The notes under the pieces were generated by a model. The model was not told where the DNA came from. It ran no database searches and saw only the letters and a program-made list of their open reading frames with translations. A stretch of DNA of 64,000 bases from Prinia subflava (taxonomy: Eukaryota > Chordata > Aves > Passeriformes > Cisticolidae): NCBI RefSeq assembly GCF_021018805.1, contig NC_086247.1:1689501-1753500 (forward strand), given 5' to 3'. A program made the translations under genes and the position numbers. Below, piece after piece: positions 11,506 to 22,154 of the stretch (position 1 is its first letter; each line of letters opens with the position of its first letter).

Positions 11506-11926
11506 TGTGGCGGGGGGAAAATGATGCCTTGAGTTTTATCTTTTGTGTTTTTCAGGTTCTGTGCTGCCCAGGGGTGCAGTTCTGAGCCTCACATTCAGGG
11601 TCACTCAGCTCTCTTCACAGAACAGGGAGACAAAACAAATCCTTTTCCTGCTGCAGACCAAGGACAACAAGCGCAACTTTCAGGCCCAAAAGCACAAACA
11701 AGGGTGGACTGAAGAGAGAAAACAAGAAGGATGGGAGTTCAAAACCTGAAGTTGTAATTGGACCATTAAAGAGGAATTGGATTTTGCACTTGAGGGATTA
11801 GAGGGACATCAGGGCTGGGCTGATCCTGAGAAAAGGGAAGGAAAAGCCAGGACAGAAAATGTTTGTGTGGGCACTGGAAGAGCCTGGAACAGCAGGGTGG
11901 AGAAGGAATTGTGGGATGTTCCTGAG

Positions 11927-12462
11927 GGAGAGGGAGAGGGAGAGGGGAAGAGGAAAAAAGGAAATGAAATTGGAAAAGGAAAAGGAAAAAAGGAAATGGA
12001 AATGGAAATGGAAATGGAAATGGAAATGGAAATGGAAATGGAAATGGAAATGGAAATGGAAATGGAAATGGAAATGGAAATGGAAAAGGAAGAGGAAAAG
12101 GAAAAGGAAAAGGAAAAAAGGAAAAGGGAAAAAGGAAAAGGAAACTGAAAAGGAAAAGGAAAAGGAAAAGGAAAATGAAAAGGAAAAGGAAAAGGAAAAG
12201 GAAAAGGAAAAGGAAAAGGAGGAAGGAAAAGGAAAAGGAAAAAGGAAAAAGGAAAAAGGAAAAGGAAAAAGGAAAAAGGAAAAGGGAAAAGGAAGAATGA
12301 AAAGGAGGAATTAAAAGGAAATGGAAAAGGAAAAGGAAAAAGGAAAAAGGAAAAGGAAGAATGAAAAGGAGGAATTAAAAGGAAATGGAAAAGGAAAAGG
12401 AAAAAGAGAAAAGGAAAAGGAAAAGGAAAAGGAAAAGGAAAAGGAAAAGGAAAAGGAAGGTG
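11927..12462 (+). repeat. purine-rich satellite: GAGAGG, (GGAAAT)15, then (GGAAAA)n
   Basis: A 530-bp all-purine (plus T) array. It opens with GAGAGG units (11927-11945). From 11992 to 12081 come 15 uninterrupted GGAAAT units. GGAAAA-type units then run to 12458. A 64-bp higher-order duplication is visible: GGAAGAATGAAAAGGAGG starts at 12291 and again at 12355. The apparent lysine/glutamate-rich or methionine/glutamate-rich proteins are translations of the repeat. Confidence 0.95.
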
Positions 12463-13515
12463 TTTTTTGCTGCTGGCCAGAAGTGCATCCCACTCAGCCC
12501 AGGCTCTACCCTGAGTGTGACAGGAACCTGCCTGACTTGGCAGATTCTCAGCAGGGCTGCGTTGAGAACCATAAATATTTTGGTGGCCCAGAAAGCTGAT
12601 CCTTCCACAGAGAACTGCATGTGAATGAATTAATGTTACTGGGATGGGTTTAGGGTTGCTGTCATGGTTCTAGGTCCCAAAGAAGGACCCCTGTGTCCTA
12701 CAGCACCATTGGATCACTTGGGAAAAGCCATTTCCACTTCCACTGGAGTCCCCCTGCCACAGAAAAGAAGGGGAAAAGGGCCCTTTGTGGCTTACAGGTG
12801 TCTGAAGTGAAGGGTGTAACAAGAATCCTCCTGAATTCTGTGATAAAAGCCAGGAGATGTATTTTTGGCAGGCAGAAGTTGTTCTGAGAGCAGCCAGCAG
12901 AACAAATTGCAACAATCACTTGACAAAATCTTCTAAATTAAATTTCAGATTAAAAAAAACCCTCATAGAAATAAGGCTGTTAATCCATGCATTAAAAGCA
13001 AAGCAAATCAGGCTATTTGAGAAGCACTTTGTAAAGAGGAAATCACATCCCCACATCTCCAAGCTGTGAGTTTTTGACACCCTGGTGCAGTGGAGCTGCA
13101 AGATCTTCAGATTACAGAGAAACTCTCTGTTCTCAGCCTTTATCAGCTGCTTCACCCCTCATCTCCTGAACAGAGATGTTCAGGAATATAAATTTATGTC
13201 AACAGAAATTGGAATAGACTCAGGTTTTGCTGTTAGAGAATTCGCAGCCTGGCTGGAGTTTGCTGTGGCTGTGGTTCTGCATCTAAGGTTGATCACTATG
13301 CTCTGTGCATCCCCCACACTCCCAAAGTTTTTTGGTTTTTTTCTGGAGTTGGATTCACCGTAGAAAACTTGCCTTGTCATTTAAAGTCCTCTCACAAAGT
13401 GTCTCAGTGCCCGCAGGGCACAAGTTAATATTTTCTTCAGTTTAAATGTGTTCTGGTTGAGGCAACGACAAGAGGCTGCAGGCATGATAGGGGATCTGCA
13501 GTAGCTTCAAAAAAT
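12463..13515. other. unique non-coding stretch
   Basis: No element is named with confidence. 12660-12900 has a retroviral-LTR look (TGTCATGG start, GATAAAAGCC), but no ends or target duplication could be fixed. 12900-13060 is AT-rich and unremarkable. Confidence 0.4.
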
Positions 13516-13517
13516 AT

Positions 13518-13640
13518 TAGCTCACAGAATTTTAGAGTGGTTTGGGTTGGAAGGAAAGCTCTGGGTTATCTCATTCCACCCCTCTGCCATGGGCAGGGAC
13601 TCCTTCCACCAGACAGGGCTGCTCAAACTGAGCTTGGGTA
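13518..13640 (-). mobile_element. CR1 LINE 3' fragment
   Basis: Inverted CR1 terminus: CACAGAATTTTAGAGTGG, GTTTGGGTTGGAAGGAAAG, CTGCCATGGGCAGGGAC. It is truncated after the first ~120 bp from the 3' end. Confidence 0.93.
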
Positions 13641-14165
13641 GGACACAGAAAACCAACATGCTCAAAAGTATTGGCCAGCTTTAACATTCATTTAATGAAT
13701 TTAAATTTCAGATAAAAACAGAAAATCTCTAATGTTGTTGGAATTCCACCAGAAGTTATAAGTGACTTTAAAACACAGGATCCTGACAAGCTGCCTGTGA
13801 ACTCTGGAGTGGAAAAGTGGGAGATATCCACCCATTGTGTCATTCCTGAGGATGGCTGTCCAAAACCCCTGGGATATGGGAGGGCTGGCACACAGAGGGA
13901 ATGCACAGCAGTGAGGGAATGTGCCAGGGAATTTTTATATTCCGTTTTATCTTACTGATTGTTTCCTCAGATCAAACACAAGAGCCTCTTCCCATCCCAT
14001 TCCCACTTGGACAGGCATCAGGATTCCCTGGACCATCCCAATTCAGAACAAACTTCAGCTAAATCTGAATTAATAAATAACGGTGGCTACATGTCCTGGA
14101 TTTGTCAGCACAGTCCTGGACCAGCAGTGTCACATCATCCCCTTTGCTGGTGACATTATTTTATT
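13641..14165. other. unique non-coding stretch
   Basis: No repeat or gene is recognised. Confidence 0.45.
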
Positions 14166-14167
14166 CA

Positions 14168-14285
14168 CACAATCACAGAATGATTTGGGTTGAAGAGACC
14201 TTTAAAATTATCCAGTTCCAACCCCTCCATGGGCAGTGACACCTTCCACCAGACCTCAGAGCTCAATCTAAGCTGGACTTGACCA
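14168..14285 (-). mobile_element. CR1 LINE 3' fragment
   Basis: Inverted CR1 terminus beginning CACAATCACAGAATGATT, then GGGTTGAAGAGACC, CCATGGGCAGTGACACC and TTCCACCAGACC. It closely resembles the truncated copy at 13518-13640. Confidence 0.93.
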
Positions 14286-14589
14286 ACCAGGACATGTTTT
14301 TTTAATATTATTTTATCTTCTCCAAGTCTTGGAAACTTCCTTACTTCCTGTTGTGTGGTGGGAATATGAGGTGGGAACAGGAAGAATCTCCCTTTATTTG
14401 GTGATTTCCAAGCTTGATTCCAAAGCTTTCCCTTGATTCCAAAGGGAACTTTTCCTCTCTCGGGAGCTTTGTTTTTCCCTCAGGACTGAGGTGCTCCATG
14501 TTATTCCTCATTCCAGAATTCCTGAGTGAAACTGGCCTTGCCAATGGAGCTGCTGGACTTGGTCACATTTTACTTTGCGTTGCTCCCTA

Positions 14590-14910
14590 ACTACGGTTCA
14601 GTGGCCTGCTGAAATTAATTTAACATTAATTGTTTTAAAACCGACAGCATCCTGTGCTGCTTTGGGTGAGCAATTGCCTTTCTCTGCTGGGAAATAATTC
14701 TGGCATTTCATTTGGAAAAAAGTAATTAACTGCATGGGTATGCTTAGTTGAGTAAGTCATTACAATCTCTGACTTATGCAAATGAGATCGTTCAAGTATA
14801 ATTCTTACTGAGATAACTCCACACATACAGAAACTTTGAAATTGCACGGTCCAGCCAAATATTTGTGGGCAAATAAAAGATGTTCATGGGTTAATTTATA
14901 AATCTCTGTT
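14590..14910. promoter_or_regulatory. candidate conserved non-coding element with perfect octamer
   Basis: Repeat-free block rich in homeodomain-like cores (ATTAATTT, CATTAATTG, GTAATTAAC). It has a perfect POU octamer ATGCAAAT at 14776-14783 and TGTTGCATCATCG near 14908. It resembles a developmental enhancer in composition. Conservation cannot be tested here, so this is inference. Confidence 0.4.
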
Positions 14911-15357
14911 GCATCATCGATTTTCAAGGGGCAGGGAGCTTGTGAGGAAGCTGGTCCCAGAGCTCCCAAGGATTTTTTGGCACATCATTGGACGGGGAAG
15001 ATGAGGAATCCACTGGTCCACACTTCCCTGTGCTCATTTTGCAGCTGCTGCAGCATGGAGCATATTTTCAGGGTCACCCTCCTCATATTCTGCCTGCTTT
15101 AATTAGAATGCTATGGTGTTATGGAGAGAGATCTTCACGGATTTTATTAACCAGCCTGGATTTTTTTTTGTTCCAACAAATTTAAACTTTCAAGTGAGCG
15201 TTGGTAATTTTTTTCCTTCTTTGTCATCTCCTTACACCATGCAGCTTTTTCTCTCCCTGAATGTACCCTTAATATTCAATTTCTTGGCCAGTTTAAAATA
15301 AAAAGGTGGATGCAAAGGCTGAATATGAACAAAGAAAGAGTTAAGAAATTATTCTGT
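14911..15357. other. unique non-coding stretch
   Basis: No repeat or gene is recognised. There is a T-rich run near 15160-15220. Confidence 0.45.
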
Positions 15358-15450
15358 AGGGTCATTAAATATCCTGTATTGGAAGGGTCCCTCAAGGATC
15401 GTTGAGTGCAAACTCTTGCTCGTGTATAGGACAACCCCAAGAATTACCAT
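15358..15450 (-). mobile_element. CR1 LINE 3' fragment
   Basis: Inverted CR1 terminus of the ATATCCTG subtype: TTAAATATCCTGTATTGG, AAGGGTCCCTCAAGGATC, TTGAGTGCAAACTC, AGGACAACCCCAAG. It is truncated early. Confidence 0.8.
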
Positions 15451-16195
15451 AGAATTTTTCCCTAGAAAATTATTCACTTGCCTCAAATATGCTCATTTAT
15501 CTTGAAACCTCTTGGGAATTTGGAGGAAAGAGTATTTTGGGGACAGATTTCTAGCACAAGGGAACAAATGCCCTAACTTTGCTCTCCACAGCTGATGCTG
15601 TACAGACTCAGCATCAAGCCAGGCAGTCAGACAGGAAACAAAAAATTTCTCAGCTGGAAGAATTCCATTTTGTTACAAGGCTCTGAGGTAAACCGAGGAT
15701 CCGATATCTCCAGAGAAATCCCTGAGTTTGGAAAACCCTCTGCTAGGAGGTCAAAAAGAGTTCCTGCAGGATTTGATTTATCATTCCCTGCAGCAGTGCT
15801 TCGGTGGGACTCAATTTTCTACCTCCCGAGTAATCAGGAGCTTTCACCCACCTCCTCCTCTTGATTGATGAACATGACTCGGAATACAAGAAGGAATGAA
15901 CCCTTGGATGGAGGAGGTGGGGAGATAGGGAGTGAGAGATTTCTCCCTGGGAGAGCCAGGCTTTGACAAGGCTGATTAAAGGAGAAATGGCTTTGGAAGC
16001 GCGAGGTCAGTGGCTCTGCTTCGTTTGCAGAGGGGCTGCTCTGAGGCTCTCGCAGCAGCAGAGCTGTTAACAGGAGATGTTTAATCCTCTCTGGCTGACA
16101 GGCAGCTGCCCAGGCGCTTGGAAAGCCTCCCTGCACCTCTGGAAAGACAGATCTGTGCATGTTGGAGTCCAGGGCATCCCTCTGGTCACCCTGGA
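15451..16195. other. unique non-coding stretch
   Basis: No repeat or gene is recognised. Confidence 0.45.
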
Positions 16196-16292
16196 GGGTC
16201 AGGGACCACCTCAGAGGGGTCTGGGACCCCAGCAGGAGGTTTGGAACCTGTACAGGGGGGTTTGGAGTCTGTACAGGGGGGTTGGAAACCTT
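16196..16292 (+). repeat. 21-bp minisatellite, about 4 units
   Basis: Tandem imperfect 21-bp units of the type GGTTTGGAACCTGTACAGGGG. The two central copies (around 16238-16280) differ at a few bases. An earlier, more diverged copy starts near GGTCTGGGACCCCAGCAGG. The 21-bp period keeps frame, which explains the 7-residue periodicity (PNPPVQ-type) in the minus-strand frame. Confidence 0.8.
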
Positions 16293-16319
16293 GGCACAGA
16301 GTCCAAGAGGAATTAAAAA

Positions 16320-16810
16320 TCTCAAGAGTATGAAATGAGTAGTAGTTAGTTTATCACAGGGTGAAAAAGTAGAATTTGGTTTTTTTTAGAATGGAGGCTG
16401 AAGAGCCAAGATGGAAGAATCAGGGCATTGAGGGCATCCTGTTCCTCTTCCTTTTTGTTCTTGCCCTCCATCTTCTGCAGTGCTGGGTCACAAGAGATTG
16501 GTTTAGAGTAGAAATGACATGGTTAGCATGGTATTGGAAATTAATTGTAAATAGAGAATACTTTATGAACCGTAGTTGGGCCAGAGGAATGGTATAAAAG
16601 GGCTGAGACTGCCTGACCAGGGGGGAGTCACCACGAGTTCTCTGCTGCAGCAGGAACCTTGGCAGAGCACAGAAAGAACTATGGGATAAGAAAGAATAAA
16701 CAACCTTGGAATACCTGAGATGGCGACTCCTGACTCTTCTTCTGCTTCTGGCACGAGTTGTTTCAGAGGGCAAAGGACACTTCAGCACCGAATCTCAGGG
16801 ATAAGAACCT
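16320..16810 (+). mobile_element. probable LTR of an endogenous retrovirus
   Basis: LTR-like architecture. A U3-like segment from ~16330 leads to a TATA box TATAAAAG at 16593-16600, and AATAAA at 16695-16700 lies ~100 bp downstream, followed by a pyrimidine-rich U5-like stretch (CTCTTCTTCTGCTTCTGG). Both outer ends are uncertain. AATCTCA occurs at 16318 and again at 16791 but does not frame TG...CA ends. The class is unassigned. Confidence 0.6.
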
Positions 16811-18240
16811 GAGATGTGCAGATGCTGAGGCTGGAAAAGGAACACTTGGTCATTCCCATCAGAGGCAATTTTCAGTTTGGGTTTCCCTGGAGCACGGCAC
16901 AAAGTCAGCCTCACATGTATAGACCACAAATTATTGGATCAGGATTGATGAGAATATATGGAGTGGGGGGGTTATTCAAATCTGTAACAGCTCTGAATTG
17001 CTGTGGATTAGGTAAATAAAAGAGGAAAAAATAAACCTTAACAAGAAAACCACTGACTGTGACTACTGAGTTGAGGCATCCCACTGTAATTCCTGAAGGA
17101 ATTACATCCAGAGACAGGTGAAAGGCTTTTTCAACAGCTGGAGCTATTCCCTAATTACTGAGCTGTCCTATGGAATCCCTTTTTAATTTATTTTTTAAAA
17201 AAACTGAGTGGTTAACAGTCACCTGAAGATGGAGACGTGGCAAGTCTGGGTCTCTGCTACCAGGAATGTTTCTTCTGGTCAAACCATCCCAGTTTAATTA
17301 GTCAGAACCAGAGAGACTCTGTTCAGTACCAGAGAATCTCCTCAGAACCATCTTTTGCTCTCAGTTGAAAATGATTTAACAAGAAAGGAGAAACAACAGC
17401 ATTTCTGTGTGACCTAGGTCTTGTCCCTTCTCCCACCCGTCTGAGGAGATGAAATTTGAGGAGGGAGCCAGCACAATATGACCCTTTCTCAGCTCTGACA
17501 GAGCCAGGGCAGGTAATCCCTGCATGGTTTGTGTGCTTTTTGTCTCAAACAACCCCCCAAAAAACCAGAGAAAATGTCAAGTCTGTTAAGCAGAATTTGT
17601 CTCTGGCAGCAGCTTTCACCTTCGTTAGTTCCTTAATGAAAGTTTTTCAACTCAGTATCAAGCAACAACAACAACAACAAAAAAATAAAAGCAAAAAGTT
17701 GTTTCTTTGAAACACAAATCCTATCGCAAGGTCAAGCTGAGATTGTTGCTGCTTTAATAAACACCTCAAATTGTCTCTGATTAGTTCTAAATAAATTTCG
17801 TGTGTGATAAGTGATTTTGAGCAAGTGCTGTTGACACAGGGAGCTGATGGAGATTAAGGGGAGAAAGAGATGAACAATGGGGTGAGATTAGAAACTCGTT
17901 GTCACTCAGAGCAGGACCCTGGAGTGGAGGGATGACACAATCATTTGTCACTGTGGAGGTGAGGGGAATGCACAAGGGTTTTCAGGGAGATGGCCGGAGA
18001 TTCGGAGCAGGGCCGAGCTGCTCAGGAGGCAAAGTCAGTCCAAGCCATAAGAAAAGCAAACAGTGGGGCAGAATAGTAAAATAAAGCCCTAAAATAAAAT
18101 AAAGCCTTTTTTTTTTGTGCTGGTGGGAATGAGAAAAGTGGGGCAAAGCAGTGAGAGCTCGAGGTGCGAATCAGGGGATGTTTACAGTGGTTGGTAAAAA
18201 GGGAAAAAATCAACTTCAGGTGTGGGACTGATTTGTGGGA
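16811..18240. other. unique non-coding stretch
   Basis: No repeat or gene is recognised. (CAA)5 with an A-rich tail lies at 17663-17695 and an AAATAAAAT patch with a T run near 18075-18118. Confidence 0.45.
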
Positions 18241-18242
18241 CT

Positions 18243-18535
18243 AAGACCACAGAACCCCAGAATGGTTTGGATTGGAATGGACTTTCAAGAAAATCTCATT
18301 CCAGCCTCCTGCCATGGGCAGGGACACCTTGCACTGCCCCAGGTTGCTCCAAACCCCATCCAGCCCGGCCTTGAGCACTTCCAGGGGTATCCACAGCTTC
18401 TCTGGGCAGCCTGTGCCAGGGCCTCACCACCCTCACAGGGAAGAATTTTTCCTAATATTCGATCTAAACCTAAGTTTAAGTTCAAAGTCTCTAAGTTTAA
18501 AACCATTCCTCCATGTCCTACCTCCTTAGTGTTGT
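18243..18535 (-). mobile_element. CR1 LINE 3' fragment
   Basis: Inverted CR1: ACCACAGAACCCCAGAATGG, CTGCCATGGGCAGGGACACC, CCAGGTTGCTCCAAACCCC, CACTTCCAGGGGTATCC, GGGCCTCACCACCCTC, TTCCTAATATTCGATC. A 12-bp motif CTAAGTTTAAGT is repeated at 18470-18500, a small local duplication. Confidence 0.94.
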
Positions 18536-18629
18536 AACAGGAGTGTGTTTTAACCAGGGGGGTCACGGGAATACAAGACAAGTCGTGATTGAATCCATCA
18601 GGAGTTCAACGTTCTGATTTTCTTGGATG

Positions 18630-18728
18630 GCTTAGGATAACAAGGATTGCTCCCTGCCCATGGCATGGGGGTTGGAATTGGGTGATTTTTAAGGTTCTTC
18701 CAGCCCAAACCATTCCAGCTCCTATGAG
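18630..18728 (+). mobile_element. CR1 LINE 3' fragment
   Basis: A truncated CR1 3' end: GATTGCTCCCTGCCC, ATGGCATGGGGGTTGG, GGTGATTTTTAAGG and CCCAAACCATTCC. The terminal octamer is degenerate. Confidence 0.85.
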
Positions 18729-19339
18729 TTACTCACCAGAGCCACTTGAGAGGACGATGGAACCAGGGAACAGCTCTTAAGTGGTGTGAAAGGAAAGGAG
18801 ACAGATGGAGTCAGAGTGGAAATACCCCCAAGGCTGAAGGAAAGGGAGGGAAAGGGGGTGCTGTGGCTTAGAATATTCAAAATAGTCCAGATATAAACTT
18901 GGAAATGGCTCCAGGGAATGAGACTTTGCTGCCTCTCAGGTCTCGGTGTCCTAAAATTTCTTTCCAGCTCAGATAGCAGGGATTTTTGTATATTCTGTGA
19001 GACAACAGAAATAGGGCTTTCTTCAAATTCTATAAATGTATTTTAGTCTAATAAAATCATGTAACAACATATTCCCTTCCCCCACTAAAGGACACTAATT
19101 GCAATAACTTTTTTTTTTATCAACTCTTAATTAATTCCTATTCATAGGAAGACCACAGAAACTCAAATCATTCCCATTAACAGGTGAGAGATGTTTATTA
19201 ATGACCCCCGCTCTGGGTCTGATATGAAAAATTCTTATGAAAATTTATTCCTCTCTAAAAAAAAGCAATGACTTATTCAAAAGGAGGAGACAATTTGTGT
19301 GCGGGCAGGGAGGGGGGAGCCTCGATGAAGTTTCTGTGA
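18729..19339. other. unique non-coding stretch
   Basis: No repeat or gene is recognised. There is a T9 run at 19110-19118. Confidence 0.45.
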
Positions 19340-19550
19340 CTGGTACATTTGAAAATCAGCTCTTCAGGGCAACATAAATAAACACAGCAGAACCCCGAAG
19401 AAAATAAAATAACACGAATCATAAATCAAAGCAAGGCGGTGGAGCTGCAGAGGACATTGCAAATAGATGGGATAACAGAAGGAAATATTGGCCCTGGCAT
19501 AAATAGCTCTTAATAAATCACGAGCCAAGGGGAGCGGGGCAGCAGCTTCC
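19340..19550. promoter_or_regulatory. candidate conserved non-coding element
   Basis: Repeat-free AT-rich block with forkhead-like ATAAATAAACAC, CATAAATCAAAG, GATGGGATAACAG and CTTAATAAATCACG words. The composition is enhancer-like; conservation is untested. The forward and reverse frames here have no recognisable protein. Confidence 0.3.
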
Positions 19551-20184
19551 CCACTGAAGATAAGGACAGCTGGAAACATCTTGCTGGTGCTTGTGCAGGC
19601 AAGCACAAGGAACATGCTGGAAACCTCTGGAGTCCTTCTGCAGGAATGTCACTGGCCTGAGAGGATGTGGGAAATTGAACTGGATGATGGTTCAGACCTT
19701 CAGGGGTCAAGTAAAGCGCCCACCCAGGAGCAGGGGGTGAGCAGAGCCTTCCTCAGGCTGCACCCGGGTGTTGAACAAGGTGGGAGGCAAATCCTGTGAG
19801 GAGGGAACTGTCTCTTTGTCCTTAATTAGGATACTCAGCTGGAATAAATCCCCTGTCTGGGAAGCACTGGGACATTCACGCTCTGCTGATGGGCCATAAT
19901 GGGCTCAGCTGGGCTGATTTAATGGGCAGCTGTGTCTTAGAAGGTGTCAGAAATTCCCCGAAGTCTTCCAAGATCCACAACATCACATCATCCACCTTTC
20001 CTGCGATTCCATCATTCAGCTGAAACTCCTCTCCCCAGGGGAGGCACCTGGGCATTCCTACCTGGACCTGAGTGGATACAAACCCCACAGAGGCTGTATC
20101 CTGGGGGTTTTCCTGGGGATTTCTCCCCACCATTTCTTTGGGACTTCCTCCCCAACTGGTGGATCCAATCTGTGACCAACATTT
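19551..20184. other. unique non-coding stretch
   Basis: No repeat is recognised before the CR1 tail at 20185. The minus-strand open frame at 19876-20283 runs into that tail and is not a supported gene. Confidence 0.4.
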
Positions 20185-20325
20185 TGATCTCCCTCCCTGG
20201 AGGTGTCTAAGAAAAGATTTGGTGTGGCACTTTGTGCCATGGTCTGGTGCTGTTGGGTCATAGTTTGGGCTTGATGACCTCAAATGTCTTTTCCATCCTC
20301 ACTGATCCTGTGGTTCTGTGATCCC
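20185..20325 (+). mobile_element. CR1 LINE 3' fragment
   Basis: CR1 3' end of the GTGGCACTTTGTGCCATGG subtype. It has GGTCTGGTGCTGTTGGG, GGCTTGATGACCTCAAATG and TCTTTTCCATCC, then a clear tail CTGTGGTTCTGTGATCC. Confidence 0.9.
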
Positions 20326-20389
20326 TGGAGTGACTGATGATATGGCCCTGAGAAGAAACTGATAATAAATCTTCCTTTTTAACCCCTCC

Positions 20390-20695
20390 GAGGGTCTAAG
20401 CTAGCTCAGGCCGTCTCAGGCTCTGGAGGAATATATCATAGATGGGAAAAAGGACTCAAAAGAGGCTCTAACTCTTAGCTGCAGTAAGATGTTTATTCCA
20501 GGTGGTGTCCAGAGGGAAAGAGGGCATGAACAGAGGAACAGGATCTTTTCTCAGCTCTTGTCAGGGAGGGGCAAATTGGAACACAGCCAGTGGGGTCAGA
20601 AAGGGAAGGAAGGGTCAAACTACATGGTACAAGCTCTAGGGGTCCCTGAGGGAGGAGAAACCATTCCCACAGGGGAATGTAACAAGAATCCACCT
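20390..20695 (-). mobile_element. possible LTR fragment
   Basis: On the minus strand, CTGGAATAAACATCTTACTGC places an AATAAA signal before a U5-like segment. The upstream U3-like part lies at about 20500-20690. Ends and target duplication were not found. It directly precedes the CR1 fragment at 20705. Unique sequence is the alternative. Confidence 0.3.
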
Positions 20696-20699
20696 GCAG

Positions 20700-21112
20700 A
20701 GCTGCCTCCAGCTCTGGGGTCAAGCACAGGAAGGACCTGGAGCTGCTGGAGAGAGTCCAGAGGAGGCCACCAAGGTGATCAGAGGGATGGAGCAACCACT
20801 GTGAGGAAAGGCTGGGAGAACTGGGATTGTTCACCCTGGAGAAGCTTTGGGATGACCTGATTGTGGCCTTCTGGCACCTGAAGGGAGCCAAGAAAGATGG
20901 GGGAGAGACTATTTAAAAAGAGTCTGGAGTGACAGGACAGGGGGCAGAGACTTCAGACTGACAGAGGGCAGATTGGATATTAGGAATAAATCCTTTATGT
21001 GAGGGTGGCCAGGCACTGAAACAAGCTGGTCAAAGAAATTTTGGCTGCCTCATCACAGAAGTGCCCAAGACCAGATTGGTTTGGGCTTGGATAAACCTGA
21101 AATATCCAAAGG
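20700..21112 (+). mobile_element. CR1 LINE ORF2 C-terminal fragment
   Basis: One of the longest CR1 pieces. It begins inside ORF2 at GGAAGGACCTGGAGCTGC, then GTCCAGAGGAGGCCACC, AAGGCTGGGAGAACTGGG, GACAGGACAGGGGGCAG, TTGGATATTAGGAATAAATCC and GGGTGGCCAGGCACTG. It ends near CTTGGATAAACCTG without the 3' tail. A minus-strand CR1 terminus follows 15 bp later, so the two form an inverted pair. Confidence 0.93.
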
Positions 21113-21125
21113 AGGGAGGAAAAAA

Positions 21126-21285
21126 GACATGACACAGAACCACAGAATCATGGAATGGCCTGGGTTGGAAAGGACCTTCAAGATCATCTCATTTCAAACC
21201 CCTGCCATGGGCAGGGACACCTTCCCCTAGGCCAGGTTGCTCCAAACCCCATCCAGCTTGATCTTAAGTGCATCTGGAACAAGAT
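21126..21285 (-). mobile_element. CR1 LINE 3' fragment
   Basis: Inverted CR1 terminus: CACAGAACCACAGAATCATGG, CCTGGGTTGGAAAGGACC, CTGCCATGGGCAGGGACACC, CCAGGTTGCTCC. Truncated at CCATCCAGCTTGATC. Its position at the broken 3' end of the plus-strand copy suggests it inserted there or that a rearrangement joined them. Confidence 0.94.
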
Positions 21286-22154
21286 TTTAGTTCTTCATTG
21301 TGGCTCTTTTTTTGCAGGGAGGTGCTGGTGGATTTCTGTGTCCTGGATGAGGCAGGTGGTCAAACAAGTTGAGAACACTGAGCTCTCTTCTCCTAAAGTC
21401 AGTGAGGTTTTGTAAAGATAAAACATTTGTAAGACAGAAGGAAGGGAGGAAAAGAAGATCCATGTCATTTTTCCAATCAGTTTAGTGGGGGGAAAAAAAA
21501 AGGAAGTACAGATTAAATCTCCTTTACTCTGAATTTTATCTGCCTTTGATAGAACTGTCAGTTTTAACACAGCATTTTTAGGTAACAAAAATGATCAGGT
21601 CAGCCATGAATTCTAACAAAACAAGCAGCAGCACCAGGACTGATTGGGTTGTTTCATTTTCTCTGCTAACCTCGAGAAAAAGAGGCTGGGGATTGATATG
21701 TAAATCCATTTTCAACCCTGGCTGTGGATATGGTAAAAATTTCACAGAAAGCAATGCAGAAGTTACTGCTGATGAAGAGCTCCAGTCATTCAGCCTGGTT
21801 GGGCTATTTAAAATAAACCCTGGCCTGTGAGCAAGCTCCTGACTCCCACATTCCCTGTGGTTTATGATCCCAAACACAAATCTAGGTTTAAATGTCTGAG
21901 GCGTTCACCGCCCTGGCAAATCCCAGTGTTTCACATGAGAGTTCCCAAAAAGAGGAAATGAAACCAGGCAGTCAAGATAAACGTGGATTGTGTGATTGGG
22001 TCACTGTTTGGGAGATTTATTCTATTTTTGTTGGCACTGCCACTGACAGGCAGCCCTTGAAGCCTGAAGACTCCAAATGGAGCAGCTGCAGGAGGGCTGA
22101 TGCCTTTTTACAAGACATTCCTGAATATCCAACTCAAAGGCCTAAAGTGACCAT
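21286..22154. other. unique non-coding stretch
   Basis: No repeat or gene is recognised. The frame at 21892-22422 (plus, 176 codons) becomes CR1-derived in its second half and is not a host gene. Confidence 0.45.

Noticed and set aside
11777..12599. Lysine/glutamate-rich frames
   Set aside because: Translation of the GGAAAT/GGAAAA satellite.
12660..12900. Possible LTR beginning TGTCATGG
   Set aside because: No end, duplication or poly(A) signal could be placed.
16196..16292. CRISPR-like regular repeat
   Set aside because: Units are contiguous without spacers, and the DNA is vertebrate; it is a minisatellite. The same applies to 1641-1742.
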